Assembly (NCBI RefSeq): GCF_004134905.2 | Contig: NZ_SDPQ02000002.1 | Location: forward strand, 682,001 to 746,000 | Length of the DNA stretch: 64,000 nucleotides | Reading direction: 5' to 3' | Origin: Aeromicrobium ginsengisoli | Lineage (GTDB): Bacteria > Actinomycetota > Actinomycetes > Propionibacteriales > Nocardioidaceae | Shown: piece after piece, positions 34,044 to 43,725 of the stretch | Position numbering within the stretch: position 1 is the first letter of the stretch | How the letters are laid out: each line of letters starts with the position of its first letter | The notes under the pieces: generated by a model | Databases searched by the model: none | What the model saw: only the letters and a program-made list of their open reading frames with translations | What the model was told of the DNA's origin: nothing | Translations under genes and position numbers: made by a program

Positions 34044-34448
34044 ATGATGAAACAGCGGGTTCGAGACGAGCGTGGGGCGGTGTCGATCGTCCAGGTCGTC
34101 CTCATCGCGCCTGCGCTGCTGCTCGTCCTGATGTTCATCGTTCAGTACGCGCTGGTCGCGCACGCCCAGTCCGTGGCCGAGGCCGCAGCCGAAGAGGGCG
34201 CATCCGTCGCTCGCAGGGCCCATGGCAACGAGGCCGGCGCGCAGGCTGAGACGGTCAGGTACCTCAACGCTCTCGGACCCAAGATGCTCACCGAGCGGTC
34301 GATCTCGGTGAGTCGCACCCAGGTAACCGCCACGGTGACCGTGACCGGGAACGTGATCTCCTTGGTCCCAGGCATCCACCCGAAGGTGCGCGAGACCTCC
34401 TCCGGGCCGGTCGAGCGGTATGTCCCCCCAGTCGAGGACGGGTCATGA
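34044..34448 (+). CDS. TadE-like pseudopilin (first copy)
   Basis: A 134-residue protein beginning MMKQRVRDERGAVSIVQVVLIAPALLLVLMFIVQYAL, the TadE motif in which a charged leader precedes a hydrophobic helix, followed by AHAQSVAEAAAEEGA and an extracytoplasmic beta-rich domain. TadE proteins are minor pilins that help build or cap the filament. Start may be the first or second ATG. It overlaps the next gene by four bases. Confidence 0.85.
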   Translation: MMKQRVRDERGAVSIVQVVLIAPALLLVLMFIVQYALVAHAQSVAEAAAEEGASVARRAHGNEAGAQAETVRYLNALGPKMLTERSISVSRTQVTATVTVTGNVISLVPGIHPKVRETSSGPVERYVPPVEDGS

Positions 34449-34858
34449 AGACGCGTCAGGAGGAGGAGGGGGCCGCTGCGGTCGAGTTCGTGCTGATCGT
34501 GCCGGTACTGGTCTGTGCGTTTCTCCTGGTCGTCGGGCTGGGTCGCATGGCTCATGCCCGCCAACAGGTCGAGAGTGTTGCCGCGGACGCGGCCCGGGCC
34601 GCGTCGCTCGAGCGCAACACCAGCCAGTCGACCGCGGTTGCCCGGTCGACCGCGATCGCGGCGTTGGGTGACCGGGGCGTGTCGTGCCAGAACCTCGACC
34701 TCAATGTCGACATTTCCGACTACAGGCCCGGTGGAACGGTCAGGGTGCGGGTCAGCTGCACCGCGAGCCTGGGCGACGTCGCCTTGTCGGGTCTGCCAGG
34801 GCAACGCGTGTTCACCGCGAACGCGACCGTGCCGATCGAGTCGTACCGATCCAGCTGA
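34445..34858 (+). CDS. TadE-like pseudopilin (second copy)
   Basis: A 137-residue protein with EEGAAAVEFVLIVPVLVCAFLLVVGLG, in which the Glu in AAVEF is the conserved pseudopilin residue. A short domain with two cysteines (VSCQNL, VSCTAS) follows, likely paired outside the cell. It lies in the pilin block with ATGA overlap to its upstream neighbour. Confidence 0.87.
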   Translation: MKTRQEEEGAAAVEFVLIVPVLVCAFLLVVGLGRMAHARQQVESVAADAARAASLERNTSQSTAVARSTAIAALGDRGVSCQNLDLNVDISDYRPGGTVRVRVSCTASLGDVALSGLPGQRVFTANATVPIESYRSS

Positions 34859-34871
34859 AAGGGGAGGGGCC

Positions 34872-35288
34872 ATGAAGCATCGCCAGCGCAAGGAAGAGGG
34901 CGTCGCAGCACTGTTCGTCGTGCTGCTCGCCGTGGCCCTGCTCGTCATGGCTGGCCTGGTGATCGACGGCGGCTACGCAATGGCCGCCAACCGCCGGCTC
35001 ACCGGACAGGCCGAACAGGCCGCCCGGATCGGCGCCGACGCGCTCGACCAGGACAGCCTCCGTGACGGGGGAGTCCCCGAGGTCGAACGAGCCAATGCCA
35101 TCGCAGCGGCACAGAACTACCTGGCGCGGGTGGGTGCGCCTCGCGGGCAGGTGAGCATCGATGGCGGCACCGTGTCGGTGCGCCTGGAGTCGCACTCCAA
35201 CACCGCGATCTTGTCAGCTGTCGGGGTGACACAGCTGCCAACCGGAGGTCACGCGTCGGCCGAGTCGATCGATGAAGACGGGCCGTGA
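34872..35288 (+). CDS. TadG/TadE-like minor pilin
   Basis: A 138-residue protein with KEEGVAALFVVLLAVALLVMAGLVIDGGYAM and ANRRLTGQAEQAARIGADAL, the N-terminal signature of the TadG group (putative Flp pilus-assembly TadE/G-like), but without the long C-terminal von Willebrand-type domain. It ends the pilin block. The RBS is GGGGAGGGG. Confidence 0.83.
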   Translation: MKHRQRKEEGVAALFVVLLAVALLVMAGLVIDGGYAMAANRRLTGQAEQAARIGADALDQDSLRDGGVPEVERANAIAAAQNYLARVGAPRGQVSIDGGTVSVRLESHSNTAILSAVGVTQLPTGGHASAESIDEDGP

Positions 35289-35394
35289 CGACGTCGCCTA
35301 CAGAAGAGCAAAAGACAGCTTGGCCGGCGGTGTCGCGAAACGGCACCTACAGCCACTTTCTCTAGATAGAGGGTCACAACGAAGGGGGACCAGA

Positions 35395-38300
35395 ATGTGG
35401 TGGATCAAAGCGCTCGGGACATTGGGGGTGCTTGCCCTGTTGGTGGTGGGCGTCCCGCTCGGATTGATCGCCTTCGTGGGCAACCCCTGGCCTACTGGCG
35501 GAGTTGACCTCCAACAGGAGCTCTCCGATGAGGCGATCATCGGTGCCCTCGCCGCGGTCGCCTGGCTGCTGTGGGCTCAGCTGCTGGTCTGCATCTTGGT
35601 CGAGACGGTAGCCGCGGCCCGTAACGGCGCCGTCGCCGCCCGCGTACCCGGTGCGTTCGGATTCCAGCAGCAGTTCGCCCGCGTCCTGATCACCTCAGTG
35701 GTGCTGGCCATCGGGTCGGGCACGACGGTCAGCCTGCACACCGAGCCGGCCTCGGCCGCGACCTTCACGCCGGCGACAAGGACCAGCACGATCACGCCTG
35801 CAACCACCACACATGCAGTAGCTGACGTCGTCCAGGTCGCAGCCGAGGTCGAAGACTCCGGCTCCACGATCACAGTTCAGCACGGCGACACTCTCTGGGG
35901 ACTGGCGGAGAAGCACCTCGGTGATGGGGCCAAGTTCGAGGAGATTTCCCACCTCAACGAGGGACAGACCATGAAGGACGGCAAGGTCTTCCGCACCCCG
36001 GACCGGCTCGAGGCCGGCTGGGAGCTGCGGATGCCCGCCGGCGCCACGGGGCTGAACGATGCCGACCAGGCACAAGTCACCGAGGTTCAGGTCGAGGCCG
36101 GGGACAGCCTCTGGAAGATCGCCGAAGAACAGTACGGCGAGGGTTCGGAGTGGCCCAAGATCTGGAAGGCCAACAAGGGCGAGCAGTTCGAGGACGGCCG
36201 GACGTTCACCGACCCCGACCTCATCCAGCCAGGTTGGGAGCTGGACGTACCTGGAACGACAGCGGCAGCCCACACGGAGCAGTTGAAACCGGCCGCTCCC
36301 AACACCGGCGCGGACAACAGTGCCGCGGATTCCGCGAGCAAGCCGTCCACAGCCGAGCCACAGCCCGCCGATGCGCACGACGAAAGCGCGACGAGTCACT
36401 CCGACAGCCGCGCCGACCTGCCGTCGATCTCACCGCGAGCCGTCGAAGGCGGCATCCAGCCTCAGACCACACCGGACCCAACGTCGAACCCGAGCGAGTC
36501 GGTCGAAGTGAGCACCGCGGACGAGAACGACGACCCGCTTCCTGGGTGGATCATGCCAGGCCTGATGGGAGCCGGAACCCTGTTGGCCGGATCGCTGCTG
36601 CTGACGCTTCGCAACCGCCGCGCCAACCAACACCGCACCCGCAGACCGGGCCGCACCATTCCCGTCACTGATCCGCAGCTGGCAGTGGTCGAGAAGTCGA
36701 TCACCGTCGCAGGAGCCACGACCACCACAACCGTGGAGCTCGTCGAAACACTGCTGCGACGTTTGGTCGCTTCGCTCACCGAGCGTTCGCAACCGCTGCC
36801 TGCGCTGGCGGCCGTCGAGGTAACAACCACTGCGGTGGCCATCCACCTAAGGAAGCCCGCAACACCACCGGGAGAACCATGGGTGGTCTCGGACGACGGC
36901 CTCCTCTGGGTCGTCGACAAGGATGTAGACCCGGACCTGGTCGGCGCCGAGCAAGTCGACAGCCCGGCACCATGGCCGCTGCTGGTGACGATCGGCCAGG
37001 ACGACCAGGGCGGCTCCTGGCTGCTCAATACCGAGGACCTGAGCGTCGTCGTGACGGGAGACAGTGTCGCCGTCGGTGACTTTGCCCGATTCGTCGCCGC
37101 CGAAGTCGCCTGCAACCCGTGGTCCAAGCACACTGTCTTGGATGTCGTCGGCATCGCGCGTGAAGTCGCAGTTATGAGTCCAGAACGGATTCATGTACAT
37201 GACACGCCAACCGCGGTCGCAACGCAGGCGGTGGCTGACGCCGTCCACACGATCGACCGGCTCGCGGAGCGCAACGAGGACACCCCGACGGCTCGTGCGC
37301 TCCAGACCGATCCGGACCCTTGGCCGTCTCGGCTGCTCATCGTTGACCACCCGGACATGGTCGACGAACTCGACCAGCTGGTCCGTCTGGTCACAGATCA
37401 CAGCGGCCGGACCGCTACTGCGGTGATGCTGCTGGGTCAGGATCATGCGGAAAGCTTCGAGATCCACATCGACGAGCGCCGACAGCTGACCATCCCGGCA
37501 GTGAACCTCACCGTGCAGGCCGTCGGGCTGACGGCGGCCGAAGCACACGGTTGCGCGGCCCTGCTGGCCCATGCTGACGCCGACACCGACGAGGCCGCCC
37601 CCGACCTCGCCGGAGACCAGACGTGGCAGTCGCTGGCCACGGCAACAGGATCGCTACGGGACCAGTACCGATTCAGTCGTGCCACTTCAACGCTGGAACC
37701 ATCCGGCTCACTGCTTGAAGACGCGGACCACGCCTACACCAGCGTCGCTGCGACCACCAGCGAGGACCTCGAAGCTCTTGCACCAAGAGTCACAGAGACC
37801 GTGCGGGACGACGTAGCCGCAGCTGACCCGACCCTCGACAGTGACCTGGAAGAGTGGACGTCGGAAGACTGCGTCCGGCCACGGCTGACCCTGCTTGGCC
37901 CGGTTGGCGCTCGGACGAGCGGGAACGCGCTGGATCGACGCAAACCCTTCTACACCGAGCTGTTCGCCTACCTCGCCACACGACCCTACGGAGCGACCAC
38001 CGACGAGGTGGCCGCAGCATTCGACATCAACACCTCGAGGGTGCGCACCGACGTCAACAAGCTGCGCGACTGGCTGGGAGTGAACCCCGCGACCGGGGAG
38101 AAATTCATCCCCGATGCCCGCAACGCACCATCTGCACAGCAGCGCGGAATCGGCGTCTACGAAGTCGTCGACGCACTCGTCGACACCGACCTATTCCGCC
38201 GTCTCCGCGTGCGGGGGGAAAGCCGCGGACGAGACGGTATCGAAGACCTCGTGCGCGCACTCCAGCTCGTCACCGGGCGCCCGTTCGAGAAGTTGCGTCC

Positions 38301-38643
38301 CGGCGGCTGGGGATGGCTGCTCGACGGAGACCGGCTAGACCAGCACATGGTGTGCGCTATCGCCGACGTCGCCCACGTCGTCGTCACCCACAGCCTCCAC
38401 GCAGGAGATCTCGACCGCGCACGCACTGCCGCAGGTATCGCGATCATGGCCGCGCCGGACGAGGAGGTCGCCCGCCTGGACCTCGCCGCGGTGCTCGAGG
38501 CGCAAGGTCACGAGCGCGAAGCCGAGCGATTCGTGCGCCAGGACGTGGCCAATCGAAGCGACGACGGGGAAGCCCCGACCGAGCTTTCCGCACGCACTGA
38601 ACAGATCATCGACGCGCGCCGCTGGCTCAACCGGGTCATGTGA
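35395..38643 (+). CDS. large membrane protein: two LysM domains, three TM segments, winged helix and BTAD domain
   Basis: A 1,082-residue multidomain protein. Two N-terminal membrane helices (~5-30, ~45-68) and a third around 100-118 precede two LysM peptidoglycan-binding domains (TVQHGDTLWGLAEKHLG at ~158, VQVEAGDSLWKIAEEQYG at ~230). A Pro/Ser/Asp-rich linker follows, then a membrane helix at ~382-402. The cytoplasmic part ends in a winged-helix DNA-binding region (~830-890, LTLLGPVGARTSG... then ATTDEVAAAFDINTSRVRTDVNKLRDWL) and a BTAD-type bundle (~915-1000). This is a one-molecule link between cell wall and DNA: it could sense the wall or pilus and act on promoters (inference). The start has GAAGGGGGA. 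Such proteins sit beside Tad genes in actinobacteria. Confidence 0.88.
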   Translation: MWWIKALGTLGVLALLVVGVPLGLIAFVGNPWPTGGVDLQQELSDEAIIGALAAVAWLLWAQLLVCILVETVAAARNGAVAARVPGAFGFQQQFARVLITSVVLAIGSGTTVSLHTEPASAATFTPATRTSTITPATTTHAVADVVQVAAEVEDSGSTITVQHGDTLWGLAEKHLGDGAKFEEISHLNEGQTMKDGKVFRTPDRLEAGWELRMPAGATGLNDADQAQVTEVQVEAGDSLWKIAEEQYGEGSEWPKIWKANKGEQFEDGRTFTDPDLIQPGWELDVPGTTAAAHTEQLKPAAPNTGADNSAADSASKPSTAEPQPADAHDESATSHSDSRADLPSISPRAVEGGIQPQTTPDPTSNPSESVEVSTADENDDPLPGWIMPGLMGAGTLLAGSLLLTLRNRRANQHRTRRPGRTIPVTDPQLAVVEKSITVAGATTTTTVELVETLLRRLVASLTERSQPLPALAAVEVTTTAVAIHLRKPATPPGEPWVVSDDGLLWVVDKDVDPDLVGAEQVDSPAPWPLLVTIGQDDQGGSWLLNTEDLSVVVTGDSVAVGDFARFVAAEVACNPWSKHTVLDVVGIAREVAVMSPERIHVHDTPTAVATQAVADAVHTIDRLAERNEDTPTARALQTDPDPWPSRLLIVDHPDMVDELDQLVRLVTDHSGRTATAVMLLGQDHAESFEIHIDERRQLTIPAVNLTVQAVGLTAAEAHGCAALLAHADADTDEAAPDLAGDQTWQSLATATGSLRDQYRFSRATSTLEPSGSLLEDADHAYTSVAATTSEDLEALAPRVTETVRDDVAAADPTLDSDLEEWTSEDCVRPRLTLLGPVGARTSGNALDRRKPFYTELFAYLATRPYGATTDEVAAAFDINTSRVRTDVNKLRDWLGVNPATGEKFIPDARNAPSAQQRGIGVYEVVDALVDTDLFRRLRVRGESRGRDGIEDLVRALQLVTGRPFEKLRPGGWGWLLDGDRLDQHMVCAIADVAHVVVTHSLHAGDLDRARTAAGIAIMAAPDEEVARLDLAAVLEAQGHEREAERFVRQDVANRSDDGEAPTELSARTEQIIDARRWLNRVM

Positions 38644-39246
38644 CGTGGGCGGTCTAGCCATCCAACTTCGTTGGCCGTTGCAGCGGCTGCTGGCGATAGG
38701 CGATTTCCTCGCCGACGACGTCCTTCTTCGGGGAGATCGGACTCCACGGGGTGATCTCATCGGTTCCATTTGTCTTCTCCTCTGGACCGGCACACTTGGT
38801 TAGTTGACCGGGGTCAATGCCGCGGTGATGGCACTATCGCATGGGCGATCCGACACGGATTCTGGCGGAATTTGTCTGAGCTCTGAGGGCGCGGTTGTAG
38901 GTCAGCAGCCACAGTTGCCGCTCGGTTTGTCCATCATCTGGGCACCGATTCGTGGCTAGACATTGTGGTTGCGCCCAGGAAGCAGCTTCCGACGATAGGG
39001 CAAGTGATTGACTGGTCTGCGATCCTTATGTTCGGGCGACGAATGCCGTCATTGCGCGTGGAGACTGGCCACTCAGGAGAATTCGTAGGTGCTGACCCGG
39101 GCGGTTCCGTGTGGTGACCGATTAACGCGACATTGAAAGGTGACCATCCCAGGTGCGGCCAACGCCGGGGGCAATGCACCTGACGATGTCCCCGATGTCC
39201 AATTGGTGACTGACCTAGGCCGCTCCGGCCCGTCGCCATCCGACCG
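38644..39246. other. gene-poor border of the cargo island
   Basis: Between the LysM/BTAD gene and the TIM-barrel gene. Apart from the headless fragment at 38654-38828, I see no supported gene. Base composition falls compared with the pilus genes and short spurious frames appear on both strands. It is the probable left junction of the inserted cargo. Confidence 0.5.
38654..38828 (-). pseudogene. headless 3' fragment of an unknown gene
   Basis: On the minus strand the frame reads HRGIDPGQLTKCAGPEEK... and ends AYRQQPLQRPTKLDG before TAG. Codons carry G or C in third place as expected for coding DNA here, but the frame has no ATG, GTG or TTG before an upstream stop near 38838, so the 5' part is missing. 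It faces the LysM/BTAD gene with a gap of 10 bases. It may be the tail of a backbone gene cut off when the cargo came in. The family is not recognised. Confidence 0.35.
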
Positions 39247-40077
39247 TTAATGCAGTGTTGCCGCGAGGCTGTGCATCGCCGTGCGAGCGATCTGGCGCGG
39301 TGGTTGCTGCCACAGTTGATCGTTGAAGATCTCGATCTCGATCGGCCCGCGATAGCCGGCGTTCTCGACGGCGGCGAGGATGCTTCTGAGTTCGATGATC
39401 CCGTCGCCGGGAAGCGCGCGCGTGAGGAAGGGGCCGTGCTCGTGGTGGCGCGACCAGTCCGCAACTTGAAGGGCCGCGATCCTACTACTACGCCCAGCTC
39501 GGCGGATCTGATCCGCGAGCTCGGGGTCCCACCACACATTGAAGGTATCGAGTACCACACCTGCCCGCTCGGGGGGGAATGGCTCGACTACGTCGAGCGC
39601 CTGGCCGAGAGTGTTCACGACAGATCGGCCCGCAGTGAACATTGGGTGCAGTGGCTCGAGCGCGAGGCGTACGCCGGCTGCCTCGGCGACGATGGCGAGT
39701 TCGCTGAGCGTCTCTGTCATTCGAGCGCGCGCTCCGGCGAGATCCCGGGAGTTGGGCCATAGCCCCCCGGCTAGCACGATCAGAGCTGGGGCACCCAACT
39801 CGTGAGCTTCATCCACCGCCCGCCATGCGTCTTTCATCGACTGAGTGTCGGGCGAGAGTACGCACCGGCACAGGCTCGACACGTGAAGGCCGTGAGCCGC
39901 AACCGCCCGTGCGGCCTCGCCCGCGGTCATCCCGTTGTATGTCTCCCGCCACAGGCCTACGTTCCGCGCTCCGGCGGCGGCGATGGCGTCGAGAGACGCG
40001 TTTAGGGGAGGATTCCCGAGAGTTGCGGTGTTGATCGACAAGCGCGTGTCTTCGACGCGAGGTCTAGGACTGTTCAC
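39247..40077 (-). CDS. sugar-phosphate isomerase/epimerase-like TIM-barrel protein
   Basis: A 276-residue AP-endonuclease-2/xylose-isomerase-like TIM barrel. Likely metal ligands fall in LALEPLHP (Glu), VVLDTFNVWWDPEL (Asp), the DWSRHHEHG histidines and IEIEIF (Glu). The family includes hydroxypyruvate isomerases, keto-sugar epimerases and the C- or O-deglycosylating enzymes that act on 3-keto glycosides. I chose the GTG at 40077, preceded by GAGAGGA; a longer frame to 40167 looks unnatural. It is the leftmost complete gene of the cargo and points away from the monooxygenase genes. Substrate unknown. Confidence 0.8.
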   Translation of the reverse strand: MNSPRPRVEDTRLSINTATLGNPPLNASLDAIAAAGARNVGLWRETYNGMTAGEAARAVAAHGLHVSSLCRCVLSPDTQSMKDAWRAVDEAHELGAPALIVLAGGLWPNSRDLAGARARMTETLSELAIVAEAAGVRLALEPLHPMFTAGRSVVNTLGQALDVVEPFPPERAGVVLDTFNVWWDPELADQIRRAGRSSRIAALQVADWSRHHEHGPFLTRALPGDGIIELRSILAAVENAGYRGPIEIEIFNDQLWQQPPRQIARTAMHSLAATLH

Positions 40078-40539
40078 AACGCGTCCTCTCTCAGCAGCCA
40101 CGCGGGTGGATGCAGCCCCGGCAAGGATCGTGAGCATCGGATTGGCGGCGGCGTTGGTCGTGAGCACTTACCGTCTGATGCGAACCGGTGGGTATGGGCC
40201 TCCCGTTCACACACCTTGGCTGTCCACGACGCTCCCGTCGGCGGGCTCGCTCATTGGCGTGGTCCGACAATCTGGAGGTACGGGTCGGCCACGCGGCCAA
40301 GTCACTCACAGCACCGACGCTAACGAGGAGGATGCGTGGGCTCTCGAAAGGACCCGCGCTAATCGCCAGGTCAAAAATGTGATTGTCACATTGGACGTAT
40401 CGGCAGGCACTACCGGTCGATGCGTCCAGCGACGGCGGCTGGGTTTGGACGCCTGGGACATGTCTGGTCCAGTGAGGCACGTGCTCGTCGTGATTGAGGA
40501 CGGTTCCGTCATTCCGGCGAATCCACGCTATTCCCAAGG
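40078..40539. other. 462-base gap without recognisable gene
   Basis: Only overlapping short frames of poor codon quality are present on both strands. The promoter of the TIM-barrel gene must lie at its left end. I see no repeats or structured RNA here. Confidence 0.4.
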
Positions 40540-41034
40540 TCATGCGAGCTTCCGGAAGCCGCGGTCGAAAAAGATGAGCGGCCGCCGATCTTCCCCCAGA
40601 ATCAGCTCGAGCACGCCTCCGACCGCGATGGTGTGATCGCCGCCCTCGTACAGGGCGACCACCTCACACTCAATCCAAGCGATACATCCGGAGAGATGGG
40701 GCAGGCCTGACCGCCCCGTGGTCCACTCGACATCTTCAAACCTGTCGGTTCCTCGCTTCGCGAAGGCGAGTGCCAACTCCTCGTGCTGCTCGGCCAGGAC
40801 ATTCACGACAAACCGACCTGATCCGACAATCTCGGGCCAGGATGTAGACGACCGTGACACATTCAGCGAAATGAGCGGCGGCTCCAGTGAAAGCGAAGAG
40901 AACGCCTGCAAGGTAAAGCCAACTGGTCCGTCATCGGTGATACCAGTGATTACGGTCAACCCTGTGCCGAAACATGCCATGGCCTCACGCATGGCCGCAG
41001 CGCCGATCATTTCGCGCGTCGCTTCATGTACCAC
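40540..41034 (-). CDS. flavin reductase-like protein (HpaC/RutF type)
   Basis: A ~164-residue FMN-binding split-barrel protein. The family blocks are FGTGLTVITGITDDGPVGFTLQAFSSLSLEPPLISLNVSR, then FVVNVLAEQHEELALAFA and EGGDHTIAVGGV. It reduces free flavin with NAD(P)H and hands it to a two-component monooxygenase, presumably the luciferase-type enzyme encoded 350 bases away on the other strand. I prefer the GTG at 41034, which has GAGGAA just upstream; a TTG at 41046 is the alternative. Confidence 0.88.
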   Translation of the reverse strand: MVHEATREMIGAAAMREAMACFGTGLTVITGITDDGPVGFTLQAFSSLSLEPPLISLNVSRSSTSWPEIVGSGRFVVNVLAEQHEELALAFAKRGTDRFEDVEWTTGRSGLPHLSGCIAWIECEVVALYEGGDHTIAVGGVLELILGEDRRPLIFFDRGFRKLA

Positions 41035-41046
41035 GATTTTCCTCAA

Positions 41047-41380
41047 CTCCTAGATCGCCAACACAATCACCGTGCCATGTGTGAGGATCGCAGCTCAAGG
41101 GCAGAATCATGGAGGAATTGACCGCGTTGCTTGTGAAATACCTACATTCTTCGTATGCCAATTCTGGCTCGTTCGGCTATTGTTCCGGCTCTCGTGGAGC
41201 GCAAGACTGGACTTGTTCGAGCTACTACGGATTGCGCAACAGGAACATTGGTGAGCATGGGCCGCACCACTTTGCAGCGGCGCTCCGCACGACCGACACT
41301 GACGCAATGTCGTTTGAGGCGAAGTACTGGATCCAACGTGTCAGTGATGACTTGGCTGGACAAAGCGAAAGAGATGATGA
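41047..41380. other. divergent control region between flavin reductase and monooxygenase
   Basis: About 330 bases with no supported gene between two divergent genes of one pathway. It should hold both promoters. No clear palindrome of the LacI types used elsewhere in the window was seen. Confidence 0.4.
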
Positions 41381-42589
41381 ATGGTCAACAACGGCTTCAA
41401 GACTGTCGAGACGACAAGCGGTCCCTTCGATCCGGGCGGGCAGCCCGAACTTGAAACTGGGCAGCCATTGCAACTCGGGTTTTTCGGATGGAACGTGCGA
41501 GCAGGTATGACTGCGTCAAAGGCGGTGCTGACTGACGAGCCACGTCTTGCTGACTACTGGGTCTGGGAGCGTTCCAGCAAGCTTATCAAGCTGGCTGAGC
41601 AGATCGGTTTTGATTACCAGGTGCCATTCGGGCGTTGGATCGGCGGCGGCGGCGAGATGAACTTCAACGGCGCGGCCCTGGACTTCTTGGCCAGTGCGGC
41701 GGCGACTGCACCGATTACTGAAAAAATGGGCGTGATCTCGACCGCGCACATTACCTACGGGTTCCATCCTCTGCACATTGCGAAGTTCGGCGCCACAATC
41801 GATCACATATCAAACGGGCGATGGGGCCTTAACATCGTTTCGGGATATCAGGCGCAGGAACGCGCAGCATTTGGCCGTCTCGACCCGCTTGATCATGACG
41901 AAGCGTATGACATGGCGGAAGAATTCGTTGTGCTGATGAAGCACCTGTGGCATGAGAAGGAACGCTTCAATTTCGAGGGCAAATATTACCAGTCCTACGG
42001 TGCGGTGGTCGCCCCGGGACCCTCCCGGAACCCGCGGCCAGTCCTGATGAACGCGGGAGGCTCACCAAAGGGCATTGACTTCGCGGTGCGCAACGTCGAC
42101 GTCGTCTTTACGCTCGCCCCATCGTTGGAGGGATACCGGGAAAAGGTCGCTCATGTTCGAGAGCTGTCTTCGAAGTACAACCGGAAGGTCAAAATCGCCA
42201 CAATGTCATGGGCATCGATCGAGGCGACCGATGAACTGGCGGAGGAGCGTCTTGCATGGTATGAGGATCACATCGACCTCGATGCTGTCTACGCGTACTA
42301 CACGGCTCTGGCCGGTATCGATACGTTCGGCGCAGGAGACTCTTCGCCCAAGGGGGACGACTACCCGGGGTACAAGGGCCTGACCAAGGAGTTTGTCGAG
42401 ACCTTCAGCATCGGCATGACTTCGCCTCGGCTCTACGGCTCCCCTGAGACCGTCGCCGAAAAGATTCGGGCCCTCCATGATGTGGGCATCGAAAGTCTAT
42501 TCATAAACTTCGCTGACCCTCAAAAAGGACTTCACCAGATGCAGGACGACGTGTTGCCGATCCTCCGCAAGATGGGGATTCGTAAGTAG
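41381..42589 (+). CDS. bacterial-luciferase-like (LLM) FMNH2-dependent monooxygenase
   Basis: A 402-residue TIM-barrel flavin monooxygenase. It shows the substrate/flavin region FGWNVRAGM, GVISTAHITYGFHPLHIAKFGATIDHISNGRWGLNIVSGY, RNPRPVLMNAGGSPKGIDFA and LYGSPETVAEKI. This layout resembles RutA (pyrimidine ring opening), SfnG and related enzymes that need FMNH2 from a separate reductase. The flanking flavin reductase and aldolase genes fit a ring-opening or C-N/C-S cleaving route. The rest of the Rut pathway is absent, so uracil is not implied. The ribosome site is weak. Confidence 0.88.
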   Translation: MVNNGFKTVETTSGPFDPGGQPELETGQPLQLGFFGWNVRAGMTASKAVLTDEPRLADYWVWERSSKLIKLAEQIGFDYQVPFGRWIGGGGEMNFNGAALDFLASAAATAPITEKMGVISTAHITYGFHPLHIAKFGATIDHISNGRWGLNIVSGYQAQERAAFGRLDPLDHDEAYDMAEEFVVLMKHLWHEKERFNFEGKYYQSYGAVVAPGPSRNPRPVLMNAGGSPKGIDFAVRNVDVVFTLAPSLEGYREKVAHVRELSSKYNRKVKIATMSWASIEATDELAEERLAWYEDHIDLDAVYAYYTALAGIDTFGAGDSSPKGDDYPGYKGLTKEFVETFSIGMTSPRLYGSPETVAEKIRALHDVGIESLFINFADPQKGLHQMQDDVLPILRKMGIRK

Positions 42590-42783
42590 TCCCCCGCAGC
42601 ACCGCGCCGATTCCAGTTAGGGGTTAATCACCTCGGCGAGTTCGGCGCGCACTAGAGCTGACACCTCAGGTGCCGTCCGCTCGTCGGAGGTGCCCGGTAG
42701 CAGTCACGCCCTCGAATGACGATGCGGGTGCTGGTCGTCGATTCGGGGCCAGCACCCGCCCCGAATACGAAAGAGAGAATACA

Positions 42784-43725
42784 ATGTCCAAGTTTCTCCA
42801 CGGGCTGATCCCCGCCGCCCTCACCCCGTTTGACGCAGACGGTAACATCCACCGCGCGGACCTGCGCAAGCATCTCGAGTATTTGGTCCAGACTGACGGA
42901 GTCACCGGTGTGACCGTGAACGGTCACGCCGGTGAAGTCTCGTCGCTCACCCGCGACGAGCAGAGTCTGATCCTGAGAGAGGCCCGCTCGGTCTTGGGCC
43001 CCGGGCAGCGGCTCGTCGCCGGTGTCTATGCGCACTCGACGCGGGAGGCAGTGGACATCGCCCTCGGTGCCAAGGCCGACGGTGCGGACGTACTCCTCGT
43101 GTTCCCGCCCGAAGTTTGGGAGTTCGGCGTGGCCGACGACCCGAGACTGGCAATCGAATATTACCGGGCGATCGCCGAGAGTGCCGATCTGCCGATGATC
43201 GCGTTTGTCTACCCGACCTACTCGGCGTTGCACCTGGCACCCTCGGTGATCATGCAGTTGTGCGAGCAGATCCCGAACATCGTGGCTGTGAAGGACTGGT
43301 CTAACGACATGGTCCGGTACGAGACAACGTTGCGCGGACTGCGCGAGCAGCATCCGGAAGTGAGCATGCTCTCCAGTTACAGCCGGTCGCTTCTTGGGAG
43401 CGTGAGTCTTGGTGCTGATGGGATCCTTTCGGGACACGCCAGCCTGATCCCCGAGATTCAAGCCGGGTTGATCGCGGCCATCGCCGAGCGCGACGCCGGG
43501 GCGTCGGCAGAGCTCGCTCATGACCTGTTCGAGTTGACTACCACGTTCTACGCGGAGCCCATCGCGGACGGGTTCACGCGCATGAAGTTCGCATCGGTTC
43601 TGCTCGGTCGGATCACGACAGACCGGGTGCGCGAGCCATTGCTCCCGCTGTCCGCCGACGCAAAGGCCGCAGTCGAACGTACGTTGCCGACGCTTCGCAA
43701 GCATGCGCGTGATCAGGGTGCGTGA
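42784..43725 (+). CDS. DHDPS/NAL-family Schiff-base aldolase
   Basis: A 313-residue class I aldolase-like TIM barrel. The Schiff-base lysine is Lys170 in VAVKDWSND and the partner tyrosine is Tyr143 in FVYPTY. The N-terminal GVTGVTVNGHAGEVSSL replaces the usual GTTGE carboxylate-binding loop, so the substrate is probably not aspartate semialdehyde/pyruvate in the standard mode. Family members condense or split 2-keto acids. It follows the monooxygenase gene by 194 bases in the same direction and may process its product (inference). The start has AGAGAG upstream. Confidence 0.87.
   Translation: MSKFLHGLIPAALTPFDADGNIHRADLRKHLEYLVQTDGVTGVTVNGHAGEVSSLTRDEQSLILREARSVLGPGQRLVAGVYAHSTREAVDIALGAKADGADVLLVFPPEVWEFGVADDPRLAIEYYRAIAESADLPMIAFVYPTYSALHLAPSVIMQLCEQIPNIVAVKDWSNDMVRYETTLRGLREQHPEVSMLSSYSRSLLGSVSLGADGILSGHASLIPEIQAGLIAAIAERDAGASAELAHDLFELTTTFYAEPIADGFTRMKFASVLLGRITTDRVREPLLPLSADAKAAVERTLPTLRKHARDQGA

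Noticed and set aside
35272-35394. Extended N terminus of the LysM/BTAD protein starting at 35272
   Set aside because: It overlaps the pilin gene, lacks a ribosome site and adds no hydrophobic segment, while ATG 35395 has GAAGGGGGA and starts directly with a membrane helix.
41381-42589. Naming the monooxygenase RutA and the region a uracil pathway
   Set aside because: None of the other Rut enzymes is present; only the monooxygenase and reductase types match.
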